A DNA stretch of 64,000 nt from Gammaproteobacteria bacterium (GTDB lineage: Bacteria > Pseudomonadota > Gammaproteobacteria > Pseudomonadales > Cellvibrionaceae), in assembly GCA_021151625.1 (NCBI GenBank), contig JAGKWY010000001.1, forward strand, positions 1 through 64,000, written 5' to 3'. Position numbers and translations under genes: made by a program. Shown piece by piece: positions 17,086 to 25,660 of the stretch. The number at the start of each line of letters is the position of its first letter. Positions within the stretch are counted from its first letter, which is position 1. Under the pieces are notes generated by a model. It saw nothing but the letters and a program-made list of their open reading frames with translations, searched no databases and was not told the origin of the DNA.

Positions 17086-17721
17086 ATGGAATTCAGTTCG
17101 CTATTCCAAACATTGCATTTGGCGCGCGTGCTGGACAATCAGGATCCGCAAGGGCGCGGGCGCGTGCAAGTAGAATTAGTCGTAAATCAATTGGCGCTTT
17201 GGGCCAGCTGCATGACCAATAGCGCCGGGCAGGATTATGGTTTCAGTTGTCTGCCGCGCAAGGATGAAATGGTGGTGCTTGCCTTTATGGGGCCGGACCA
17301 GGCGATTGTGTTGGGCTCGGTGTGGAGTGGCAATAATTCGCACCCGCAGGATGCACAACCGGTGGAAGATGTTTATGCGCTTATCACCCCGGGCGGAACC
17401 AAATTGGTGATGGATGAATCGGCGTCGCCGCGCGTGCAGATTGAAACTCCGGCGGGCCACAAAATTACCATTGATGACACAGGCGCAGGTGAAGTGATTA
17501 TCGAGCGCGGCGGCGATCAAGTGAAATTATCTGCTGAGGGAATTGCCATCACCAGTTCACTCAAAGTGAAAGTGGAAGCGGCGCAAGTGGACGTGAGTGC
17601 AGCCATGGTAAAAGTGGATGCAGGCCTGAGTCAGTTTTCAGGGGTGGTCAAGTGCGACACCTTGATTGCGACTTCAGTGGTAGGAACCAGTTATACACCG
17701 GGAGCAGGAAATCTATGGTAA
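17086..17721 (+). CDS. eCIS spike, gp5/gpV-like (OB fold and beta-helix)
   Basis: 211 residues from the ATG at 17086. The OB-fold part LARVLDNQDPQGRGRVQVEL to MGPDQAIVLGSVWSGNN is the phage baseplate assembly protein V signature. TPGGTKLVMDESASPRVQIE and HKITIDDTG begin a repetitive beta-helix needle (residues about 105-200). No lysozyme domain and no PAAR tip are seen. It pairs with the gp27-like hub just upstream and overlaps the next start by 7 bases. Confidence 0.92.
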   Translation: MEFSSLFQTLHLARVLDNQDPQGRGRVQVELVVNQLALWASCMTNSAGQDYGFSCLPRKDEMVVLAFMGPDQAIVLGSVWSGNNSHPQDAQPVEDVYALITPGGTKLVMDESASPRVQIETPAGHKITIDDTGAGEVIIERGGDQVKLSAEGIAITSSLKVKVEAAQVDVSAAMVKVDAGLSQFSGVVKCDTLIATSVVGTSYTPGAGNLW

Positions 17722-19439
17722 AGCATGAACCATTATTGCGCGCGCCCTGGTACGCCGATGCCAGCGACGGCACGCTTCTGCATCGCTATCTGCAAGATGA
17801 TTTTGTCGAAACGTTTATTCAGCAAGCACAGCAGGAAAAGTTACAAGCCAATCGCCACCAGGCCTGGATTGCGGCCGATAAATTTGGCGGACAACACCCG
17901 CGCTTGCGCCTGCCGTTGCAGCGCGCTTTTTACATGTTGGCTACCGAAGCTGTATGCAACTTTCCCGGGCAGCCCGCGTTTGCACCGCAAAAAATTATTG
18001 CCGCCGGTTTTGTGGTGCGCAAAAAAAATAAATCGGGTTTGCAGCTCTGGCGCCTGCGCGATGGCAAGGCACTCGGCTGGCAACAACCCAATGCGCTGGA
18101 TCTCACGCAAGATCCGGATCTTGCCAAACGCAATGCACTCAATCCTGCGCTAAAAATTCGCGGCATTAAACCCATTGCCAATACTGCGACAGGTTTTAGC
18201 GGTGAACAAACTTATCCTCTGCATACGCGCGTAATAAATACCGAACAAGGGCCACGCACTTTGTTGTTTGGTTATTTGCCGTTAAATGGCCAGCGCGAAG
18301 TGGATGAAACAATTAACCAGCAGGCAGCCGGGCAAACTGTGTCGGCAGCCGGTTATCTCGCCGAGCTTGAGTGGCCCTTTGGCAGTTGGGATGGCCTTGC
18401 ACGCGCTAGTGCTTTTTGCAATTGCACAGGCAGCTTGCAGGAAGTCATCCAAAAAATGTGCGATCAATTTGGTTGGGACACATCCATGCAATGGCAAGTA
18501 AAAAATGGCGTGCCCACGCGTGCCTTTGGTCGCTTGCTTGCACTGCTGGTGAATCGCTATCAAATTGGCGATGCCACCATCGCTGACAATGGTTCGCTGC
18601 GCGCACTCTTGCAATCCATGCCGATTTTTACGCGACCATTAACCGCCCAGGAACTGGCGGGCATGCGCCAAAACTTTCCGGTGTTTTTACATCAGGCGCG
18701 GCAGCAGCAAATTATTCGCACCAGCCTGTTGGCCTACTTGCAGGAAAACAGTGAGGTGGTTTCGCGCTGGAATAACCGCAATGAAGCGCGCATGGCCGAG
18801 GGGCATATGCAGGATAAAAATCATGAGAGCGGTGCGCCGGGCTTTACCGCATTGGACAATTTTAACGGCCATCTCTATATCACCGAAGCGCTGGCACAGG
18901 CCTGGCGTGCGCAAATGCTGGCGCGCGCGGAACAAATCAACAATCTGGTTGAAGCGGCCCTGCCTTTGCCGCGTTACACCCAAGGTAAAGATGAAACCTA
19001 TTTTGTGCAGCCGTTTATGCGCTATCGCGATGAATGTGACTGCGAAAAAATTTGTTGGGGACAACCCAGTTTTGAATTCACCGTCGCCAGTCCTTTCGAT
19101 GTCCAGACTGTGCGCCCCAGTGTGATTCAGCTGCCGGAGTTGCGCGATATTAAAAAAGGCATGGCCAAGGGCGTGACTTTTCTCGCGCCCAAATCGCTAG
19201 CAGATTTAATGCTCAAGATTGCGCCGACTATGGAGATGAAAGAGCAGCAAGCGCGCTCGCCACTGGATGCCTGTTTGGGGTTTAGCATCAGCTTCAGTAT
19301 TCCGATCATCACCATCTGCGCGATGATTTTGTTGATGATTGTACTCAGTTTGCTCAATTTAATTTTTCGCTGGTTACCTTACGCCATTTTAATTTTGCCG
19401 CGCTTGTGTTTGCCGCGTTTGAATGGTGGAGGTGAATGA
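17715..19439 (+). CDS. eCIS protein with C-terminal membrane segment (unknown; candidate anchor)
   Basis: 574 residues from the ATG at 17715. The N-terminal part is large and soluble and not assigned to a family. A cysteine cluster CDCEKIC lies at 441-447. At 519-565 a very hydrophobic stretch (FSISFSIPIITICAMILLMI, then VLSLLNLIF, WLPYAILILP) can form one long or two short membrane helices, ending in RLCLPRLNGGGE. It lies between spike and gp25, a baseplate position. Membrane-bound CIS (thylakoid-anchored, Streptomyces CisA-type, T6SSiv) have such factors; homology to them is not claimed. A buried structural helix is the alternative. Confidence 0.75.
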   Translation: MVKHEPLLRAPWYADASDGTLLHRYLQDDFVETFIQQAQQEKLQANRHQAWIAADKFGGQHPRLRLPLQRAFYMLATEAVCNFPGQPAFAPQKIIAAGFVVRKKNKSGLQLWRLRDGKALGWQQPNALDLTQDPDLAKRNALNPALKIRGIKPIANTATGFSGEQTYPLHTRVINTEQGPRTLLFGYLPLNGQREVDETINQQAAGQTVSAAGYLAELEWPFGSWDGLARASAFCNCTGSLQEVIQKMCDQFGWDTSMQWQVKNGVPTRAFGRLLALLVNRYQIGDATIADNGSLRALLQSMPIFTRPLTAQELAGMRQNFPVFLHQARQQQIIRTSLLAYLQENSEVVSRWNNRNEARMAEGHMQDKNHESGAPGFTALDNFNGHLYITEALAQAWRAQMLARAEQINNLVEAALPLPRYTQGKDETYFVQPFMRYRDECDCEKICWGQPSFEFTVASPFDVQTVRPSVIQLPELRDIKKGMAKGVTFLAPKSLADLMLKIAPTMEMKEQQARSPLDACLGFSISFSIPIITICAMILLMIVLSLLNLIFRWLPYAILILPRLCLPRLNGGGE

Positions 19440-19813
19440 TGGCGATGACACCGGGTTTTTCACTGGGTGGTATTAGCGAGGGCCGCTGCCACTGGGCGAC
19501 AGGTAATGACAGTGTGCGCGATGTGTTATGGAATATTTTGCTTACCACACCGGGCGAGCGCTTGATGCGCCCGGAATTTGGTGCGGGGCTGAAGCAATTT
19601 ATTCATCAACCCAACAACGAAACTACAAGACGTTTAATTGCCGATCAGGCGCGCACTGCAATTCAACGCTGGGAACCGCGCATTCAAGTGTTGGAAATTC
19701 GTGTGGACACAGTGGCGCAATCCCTGAACGAAGTAGCGCTGCGCATTTTGTATCAACTGCCGCACAGCGGTGAACATCACAGCTTGCAACTGGGGCTGCA
19801 ATTGCAGAGCTAG
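19436..19813 (+). CDS. Baseplate wedge protein gp25-like (Afp9/Pvc9-like)
   Basis: 125 residues with the gp25/gpW signature: VRDVLWNILLTTPGERLMRPEFGAGLKQFI, where RPEFG is diagnostic, and then IQRWEPRIQV. It links baseplate wedges to the sheath. GGAGG precedes the ATG, which overlaps the upstream stop (ATGA). A second ATG two codons on could also serve. Confidence 0.93.
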   Translation: MMAMTPGFSLGGISEGRCHWATGNDSVRDVLWNILLTTPGERLMRPEFGAGLKQFIHQPNNETTRRLIADQARTAIQRWEPRIQVLEIRVDTVAQSLNEVALRILYQLPHSGEHHSLQLGLQLQS

Positions 19814-19887
19814 GAAATCGCTAAACGATGTTTAGCGTGCTGCACGGGTGAGACAAGTAAGTTAATTTTTCAGAGGTTCTCTGGATT

Positions 19888-22047
19888 ATGCCGTTACCTA
19901 TTACGTTATTAGATGATCGCCGCTTTGATGATTTGGTGGCCGAAGCGCGCCAGCGATTGGTATCGCAATTGCCTGAGCTGACGCAAGTGGTGGAAGGTGA
20001 TCCACTCTACGCCATTACTGATTTAATGGCCTGGATGACGGAAACCATTATTTATCGCGCGAATTTAATTCCCGAGCGCCAGCGTCAGGCGTTTTTAAAT
20101 TTATTGCAAATTCCGCTGCGCCCGGCACAACCGGCACGCGGGTTGGTGGCTATTCATTCCAACAGCAAGCAAGCGCAATTGCCCAAACTTTTGCCAGAGG
20201 CGACGCGCCTGAGTGCGGGCAAAATAATTATTTCCACACGCGGGGAATTACAGCCAACGCCTTTGGCACTGCGCCTGATGATTAAAGAGCGTTTGGGGAT
20301 GAGTGAATTAAATGCAATGGGCGTGACTCTTACGCAATTGCGCGAGCTGTATAACTTTGGTGCGCAAACCGCCGCGCCTTTTCGCCCACGCAGTTTTAAT
20401 CTTGGCAGTGATCGTCCCAGTCTGCAGCAATCGTTGGATAAAAAATATTATTTGCTGTTGCATCTCAACGATAAAAAACTGGTGCAACACAAAGATAAAG
20501 TGCGCGCGAATCTTGCGGGCAAAATTCTCAATATTGGTTTGGCACCGGTAACCGATTTGCCTGCCGAGATTGCACGCGAATTGCCACCGCGTGCACTGCG
20601 CTGGCAATTGTTGTGGCAGCAATCGGCCGACAGCCAGCGCGCCGAATTATTGCCCTTGGAGGTGTTGGACGATTCTTCGCGCGGTGCGCGCCAAAGCGGT
20701 GTGGCGCGGGTAAAAATCCCCGCCAATTTCCAGGCCTTTAATTCTGAATTCACGCAAGACCCGAAATACGCCGGCATGAATAACACACCGCCGGAAGCGC
20801 CGGTGGATGTCGACCCGCAAACCATTATTGCCTGGCTGTGCCTGAGTGCGCCGGACGACCCGGATTTTTCGCTCGGTTTTATGGCGGTGAACGCCGTGGA
20901 CGTAGTGGCGCAGGAGCTGGTACAGGATCTGTTGATTGGTATGGGCGATGGCCGGGCAGGGCAGGTTGCCAGCCTGAATCGCACCGATGTGGATGCCGCC
21001 AGCCTGCAGATTGAAGTGAGCGAAAACGGCGGCTATCTGCCCTGGCAGCAGGTGACCAACTTTTCCGGCTGCAGCCTGAATGACCGGGTTTATCAATTTG
21101 ATGCCGCGTCCGGCAGCGTAATTTTTGGCGATGGTATTCGCGGCAAGCGCCCGGGGCCGACCGAGCGCATCCGCGCCGCGCGCTTTTGTGCCGGTGGTGG
21201 CAGCAGCGGCAACTTGCCCGCTGCCAGTGTGAAGCAATTGCTCTCTGCCAGCAGCGCCGAGCTAAAACTGGAGCAGGATTGGCCGCTCACCGGTGGCCTG
21301 GATGCCGAAACAGTGGCGCAAGCCGAGCAGCGTATTCCCGCGGAGTTGCGCCATCGCGACCGCGCGGTGACGCGCGAGGATTTTATCCAACTGGCGCAGG
21401 ACAACCCCATAGTCCCGGTGGGCCGCGCCGAGCTGATGCCGGGCCTGATGCCGGGCAACTCACTCGATGCCACCCAACTGGAGGTGCCGGGGGTGGTAAG
21501 CCTATTGGTGATGCCTCCGGCCGAACCGGCCCTGAATGCGGCGCCCAGGCCCAGCGCCGGTTTGCTCGCCGATTTATTTCGCTATCTCGCCCCGCGCACC
21601 CTGCTGGGCACCGAGCTCTATGTGCTCAGCCCGCAATTTGTCCCCGTCGCCCTCTCGCTCAGCCTGGAAGTTATGGATCGCAGCAATCTCATCAGCGTTA
21701 CCCGCGCAGTGGAGCAGAGCCTGCTGCGAAGCCTCTGGCCCTTGGCGCCCGGCGGCTTTGATGGCAAAGGCTGGCCTTTTGGGCGCGAGTTGGACGTGAA
21801 CGAACTGCGCACCTTGGCTGGCCGCACGCCGGGGGTATTGGCGATTAACGCGCTGCAGCTCTACCACCAGGCGCGCGATGGCCAATGGCACAAGGTCAAC
21901 AAATTGCGCATGGATGCTTACCAGTTGCCGGAGTTGACTGAGGTGCATATCGAAGAGGGTGAGCAGGAACCTGGCCCGCCCCAGCGGGTAGTGCAACCGC
22001 CGCCTGAATCCGGCGTTGCCGTGCCGGTGATTCCGGACTTTTGTTGA
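19888..22047 (+). CDS. Baseplate J-like protein (Afp11/Pvc11, gp6-like)
   Basis: 719 residues. Baseplate J region: LPELTQVVEGDPLYAITDLM, AWMTETIIYRANLIPERQRQ, FGDGIRGKRPGPTERIRAAR, a loop rich in GGGSSGNLPAAS, and RDRAVTREDFIQLAQD. The end is proline-rich (EPGPPQRVVQPPPE). It forms the wedge ring around the hub. Codon use changes inside the gene near base 20800-20900, from AT-tolerant (TTG/TTA Leu, AAA) to strongly GC-ending codons. Confidence 0.93.
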   Translation: MPLPITLLDDRRFDDLVAEARQRLVSQLPELTQVVEGDPLYAITDLMAWMTETIIYRANLIPERQRQAFLNLLQIPLRPAQPARGLVAIHSNSKQAQLPKLLPEATRLSAGKIIISTRGELQPTPLALRLMIKERLGMSELNAMGVTLTQLRELYNFGAQTAAPFRPRSFNLGSDRPSLQQSLDKKYYLLLHLNDKKLVQHKDKVRANLAGKILNIGLAPVTDLPAEIARELPPRALRWQLLWQQSADSQRAELLPLEVLDDSSRGARQSGVARVKIPANFQAFNSEFTQDPKYAGMNNTPPEAPVDVDPQTIIAWLCLSAPDDPDFSLGFMAVNAVDVVAQELVQDLLIGMGDGRAGQVASLNRTDVDAASLQIEVSENGGYLPWQQVTNFSGCSLNDRVYQFDAASGSVIFGDGIRGKRPGPTERIRAARFCAGGGSSGNLPAASVKQLLSASSAELKLEQDWPLTGGLDAETVAQAEQRIPAELRHRDRAVTREDFIQLAQDNPIVPVGRAELMPGLMPGNSLDATQLEVPGVVSLLVMPPAEPALNAAPRPSAGLLADLFRYLAPRTLLGTELYVLSPQFVPVALSLSLEVMDRSNLISVTRAVEQSLLRSLWPLAPGGFDGKGWPFGRELDVNELRTLAGRTPGVLAINALQLYHQARDGQWHKVNKLRMDAYQLPELTEVHIEEGEQEPGPPQRVVQPPPESGVAVPVIPDFC

Positions 22048-22106
22048 TGAACAGGTTGATGAATAGGTTGATGAATAGGTTGATGAATTTAACGACTGCT
22101 TTTTAA
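22047..22106 (+). repeat. 12-bp tandem repeat and coupled 19-codon reading frame
   Basis: AGGTTGATGAAT occurs three times head to tail (22053-22088), preceded by a decayed unit holding the stop of the baseplate J gene. An ATG overlapping that stop (TGATG) opens MNRLMNRLMNRLMN and four more residues before a stop at 22104. Just after it, TTAACG-type units of 11-15 bases recur three times up to 22142. The reading frame may be a by-product of the repeat. Confidence 0.6.
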
Positions 22107-22142
22107 CGATTGCCAGATTAACGCCAGATTAACGATTGTCAG

Positions 22143-24716
22143 ATGAGTCGCGCTATGGACCCCACTCGCTATTTTGTGTTGAACAGCCTGGACGATTTCC
22201 GCACCCACCAGCGTCAGCGGTGTGTGTGGAATACGCGTGAGCGGCTGTTTCACCTGGCGATTAACCACCAGCCGCGCCTGCCTGCCCAGGGGCAGGAAGC
22301 AGCGCATGTCGAGTGGGCAAAGGCTCGGCCATTGGCGATGGATCAATTCCAGCAACTGGGCTTTATCTCTCCCGATGACCGGCAACTCTTCTATGCCCGC
22401 AGCTGGCAGGAAAAGGCAGAGTTTGACCGGCGCCAGCAACTGCCCGAGGAGGAGCGCGCTAGCCTGGGCAAACTGGATGGTTGTGGGCCAGTGCTGGTAA
22501 ACAGCGAGCAAGTACAGACCGATACTCTGGCGGAGTTGATACTGGAACCGGTAACGGCGAAAGCGGGCTGCGAGTTTAGTGATCTACACCTGGGCGGCGA
22601 CGGCCGGGTGGCACTGATTGAAACTAATGGCACCAGTGAGGTGGGCTTGCGCCTGGTGCATTTGGCCCGGCGCTGGCAGTTGAGTTTGCACTGGCCGCTA
22701 GCCGATTGGGGCGAACCCAAACGCTGTTGGGTGGACTTGCACAACCGCATCTGGGTGGCCAGCGATACTCACTTACTGCTGTTTGAAGGTGAGCCGCTGC
22801 CGCAGGATTATCGCCCCTGGGTGGACAGGTTTGAGCCGCTCCAGATTAACCCCCATCCGCTGCGCCTGCTGGATCACCTGCCTCTGCCGCTCGGTCACGA
22901 ACTTATGGCGCTCTGCGCCAACGCCGAGCAGTTGCACCTGTTGCTGTTACACAGTGCCAACCAGACTCAGGAGCTATTCAGCCTGGAGTTGACCCGCCAT
23001 AGGGCGCTGCCCGAGCGCCGCCCGCTGGCGGGGCTGGGGTTAGATACATTGCCGCTGGTGATGGATATAGCCTCAACCGAAACCGACCGGGTCTTTGCCC
23101 AGTTTTTCACCCCGCCGGACGTGGTCAGGCACTGCGATTTTGTCTGCCTGCTGATCGATCGCGCGGCAGAGAAAAGCAAACAGTTACAGCTGGAAGCGCG
23201 CGCTTACCCCATGCACAGCCAGTTGAGTGTGCGTTTTGTGCAGGGCGATCCCACGGCTATTCGCTATCTGCCCGAGAACGGCCCCACCCGGGTATTGCCC
23301 CTGCCGCAAACCCGCTATCGCAGTGAAGGGCGCGCGCGCCTCACTCGCATACTGGACAGCGGCACGCCGGATACCTGGTGGGACAGGATCTACCTGGATG
23401 CGAGCATCCCCAGCGGTTGTAGCCTGCGGGTGAGCGTCAACGCCTATGAGGATTTTGCCCATCCGCCCAAAGACTGGCAGTTGCAGGCTGCGCCGCTCAA
23501 GTTGCCGCTGGCGAGTGAGTTGCCCTTTTACCAAAGCCGTTTCAATGCGCAGCTGAGTCATCAGGGCGTGTTTGAAATCCTCTTGCAGCGCAGTGAGGGC
23601 CGGGTGCGCGACCTGCGCGGGCGCTACCTGCAGCTGGAAATCGAAATGCACGGCGATGGCCGCCACACCCCGGTGATTGAGTGCTTGCGGGTTTGCTACC
23701 CGCGTCAATCCTGGCAGGAGCAGTTCCTGCCGCCGCTGTTTCGCCAGCAGGAATCGGTCGAGCTGCCGGTACCGCTGGTGGTCGATGATCCCGAGGCGAG
23801 CGAACTACCCATTCCCGAATCTGCAGCGAGTAACTCACAACTGGATATGCCGGCCAATGGTGCCGATTTCCGCGAGCGACTGCTGAGTTCGCTCGATGGC
23901 CTGTTCAGCCCGTTGGAGCGGCGCATTGCCTGCGCTGAGTCCTGGCTGTTGCCTCAAGGCGCACCGGCCAGCCAATTACCGGTGCTGGCGGCCATGTTGG
24001 GTGAGCGCTTGCCCGGGCACTGGCCGGAGTTGCGTCAGCGCATCTGGCTCGCCTGCATCAGTGAATTGCAGCGCTGGAAGGGCACCTTGCGTGCGCTCTG
24101 CCTGGCGCTGGATATCGCCACCGATGGCGCCGTGGCGCGCGGTCATGTTATTCCGCTGGAGAACTATGTAATGCGCCGCACTCTCGCCACCATTCTGGGG
24201 ATCGACATGGATGATGCCGCCCATCCGCTCACCCTGGGTACCCGCCAAAGCGGCAACTCACGGGTGGGGCAAGCGCTGATCCTTAGTGACGAAAGCGCGC
24301 GCGACTTTGTTGCCCTGTTGGCGCCGGAGCTGCTCAGCCAGAGCGATAAGGCTGTGGCGCGCAAGTTAATTGATGACTACGCCCAGCGCCTGAGTCTGCT
24401 GGTACATCGGGATGCCTTTGTGCATCTGGCCAACATCGAGCAGGTGCTGAAGGACTTTGTGCCCGCAGCACTCAAACTCAAGGTTATCCAAACCGACAAA
24501 CCTTTTGTGCTGGGTTTGTCGCCCCTGTTAGGCATAGATACCTACCTGGAGCCAGCGCGCGCCGCGCGCCGTGTAATCCTGGATGACACCTGGCTGGGGC
24601 GCGAGGGTTTGGTGCGCAACAACGCCAGCTTTTCTCCGCGCGATCAACTGACCGCCGCACCTGCCAACTCTTTAACTACCAATTCTGCTATGCCCGCCAA
24701 AGGAGCGACCCTATGA
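22143..24716 (+). CDS. Baseplate protein with phage tail-I-like domain (Afp12/Pvc12-like)
   Basis: 857 residues. The first about 500 are repetitive beta sequence of beta-propeller or NHL type (LHLGGDGRVALIETNG, CWVDLHNRIWVASDTH). RIYLDASIPSGCSLRVSVNAYED and the C-terminal part from about 580 (LPVLAAMLGERLPGHWPELR, LQRWKGTLRALCLALDIATD, VRLVHRD-like end) match the phage tail protein domain seen in CIS loci (TIGR02242). It would form the outer wedge, like gp7. There is no clear Shine-Dalgarno, which fits coupling to the repeat region upstream. Codon use is strongly GC-ending. It overlaps the next gene by ATGA. Confidence 0.85.
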   Translation: MSRAMDPTRYFVLNSLDDFRTHQRQRCVWNTRERLFHLAINHQPRLPAQGQEAAHVEWAKARPLAMDQFQQLGFISPDDRQLFYARSWQEKAEFDRRQQLPEEERASLGKLDGCGPVLVNSEQVQTDTLAELILEPVTAKAGCEFSDLHLGGDGRVALIETNGTSEVGLRLVHLARRWQLSLHWPLADWGEPKRCWVDLHNRIWVASDTHLLLFEGEPLPQDYRPWVDRFEPLQINPHPLRLLDHLPLPLGHELMALCANAEQLHLLLLHSANQTQELFSLELTRHRALPERRPLAGLGLDTLPLVMDIASTETDRVFAQFFTPPDVVRHCDFVCLLIDRAAEKSKQLQLEARAYPMHSQLSVRFVQGDPTAIRYLPENGPTRVLPLPQTRYRSEGRARLTRILDSGTPDTWWDRIYLDASIPSGCSLRVSVNAYEDFAHPPKDWQLQAAPLKLPLASELPFYQSRFNAQLSHQGVFEILLQRSEGRVRDLRGRYLQLEIEMHGDGRHTPVIECLRVCYPRQSWQEQFLPPLFRQQESVELPVPLVVDDPEASELPIPESAASNSQLDMPANGADFRERLLSSLDGLFSPLERRIACAESWLLPQGAPASQLPVLAAMLGERLPGHWPELRQRIWLACISELQRWKGTLRALCLALDIATDGAVARGHVIPLENYVMRRTLATILGIDMDDAAHPLTLGTRQSGNSRVGQALILSDESARDFVALLAPELLSQSDKAVARKLIDDYAQRLSLLVHRDAFVHLANIEQVLKDFVPAALKLKVIQTDKPFVLGLSPLLGIDTYLEPARAARRVILDDTWLGREGLVRNNASFSPRDQLTAAPANSLTTNSAMPAKGATL

Positions 24717-25660
24717 GCCAGGCTTCCTATTCCGATATGGCCCTGAGCGAAAAACTGGAGCTGGATGCCCAGTTGGCCCAGCCGCTGGAGCGGGTGAATT
24801 ACGCCGCCGGCATGATGCTCAGCCTGGAGGCCATCAACGCCGAACAGCGCTATCACCGCCAGCGGGTCAACCGCTTGCAGTACTGGTTCCAGGGCGCTGG
24901 CACCCTGCTGGGGCTGGCGGTCAAACAAGTCTCGGCAGTGGAGGTGGAAGACGGTAAAGACCAGAGCCTGCGGCTGGTGGTCAGCCCGGGGATAGCTATC
25001 GATGGCCTGGGGCGCGAGCTGCTGTGCCATGAACCCTACTGCGTCAATTTGCGCGATTGGCTGGACGCTCAGCAAAAAAGCGACAGCGCCTTTCTAACCA
25101 ACGCCAAAAAAGTGGGTGAAGACGCGATCCAGCTGAGCATTACCATTCGCTATCAAAGCGCCTCTTCTGGCCTGCAGCCGGTGATGGCGCGCACGGTCAA
25201 CAGTGGCATAGATCCAGTACAACCCAGCCGCGCTAAAGACGCACTCTTGCTGGAAATCCTCCCCGGCGCCTTGCCGGTTGCGGGTGGCGCTTTTGCCCGT
25301 GCCGGGTTGGCGCAGAACGCCGTGAATACCGCAGCAGTGGAGGGCCCGCTAACAACCACCGAACGGGATTACCTGGCTGGCTTGACCGATGTTCAGGGCC
25401 AGCAGCTGGCGCAATTGCAGGCACAGCAGGTCTATGGCTCGCGCAGTGATGTAGGCGCGCTGGAGTTGGAGGGGCAATACGAAGAACTCGCGCGCGTGCT
25501 GTTGGCAGTGATCGAAATCCCGCTGCGGGCGCCGCAGCCTGACCATCCCATTAGCCCGATATTGCACCCCGGGGCAATCCGCATTAACAACCTCATACGT
25601 CCGTTTATCACCACGCCTGACCAGTTGCGCTGGCTGTACCTGCAGGAGAATGCATCATGA
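24713..25660 (+). CDS. eCIS accessory protein, paralogue family member 1
   Basis: 315 residues. Shares with the next two genes a domain of about 110 residues: RVNYAAGMMLSLEAINAEQR, QYWFQGAGTLLGLAVKQV, LVVSPGIAIDGLGRELL. This G-x2-L, helix, G-x-G-x3-GL, then PGxAxDxxGR pattern recurs in CIS accessory proteins. The C-terminal half is Ala/Gln-rich and helical. Probably a peripheral baseplate or fibre-attachment protein; role inferred. Overlaps by ATGA at both ends. Confidence 0.75.
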   Translation: MSQASYSDMALSEKLELDAQLAQPLERVNYAAGMMLSLEAINAEQRYHRQRVNRLQYWFQGAGTLLGLAVKQVSAVEVEDGKDQSLRLVVSPGIAIDGLGRELLCHEPYCVNLRDWLDAQQKSDSAFLTNAKKVGEDAIQLSITIRYQSASSGLQPVMARTVNSGIDPVQPSRAKDALLLEILPGALPVAGGAFARAGLAQNAVNTAAVEGPLTTTERDYLAGLTDVQGQQLAQLQAQQVYGSRSDVGALELEGQYEELARVLLAVIEIPLRAPQPDHPISPILHPGAIRINNLIRPFITTPDQLRWLYLQENAS

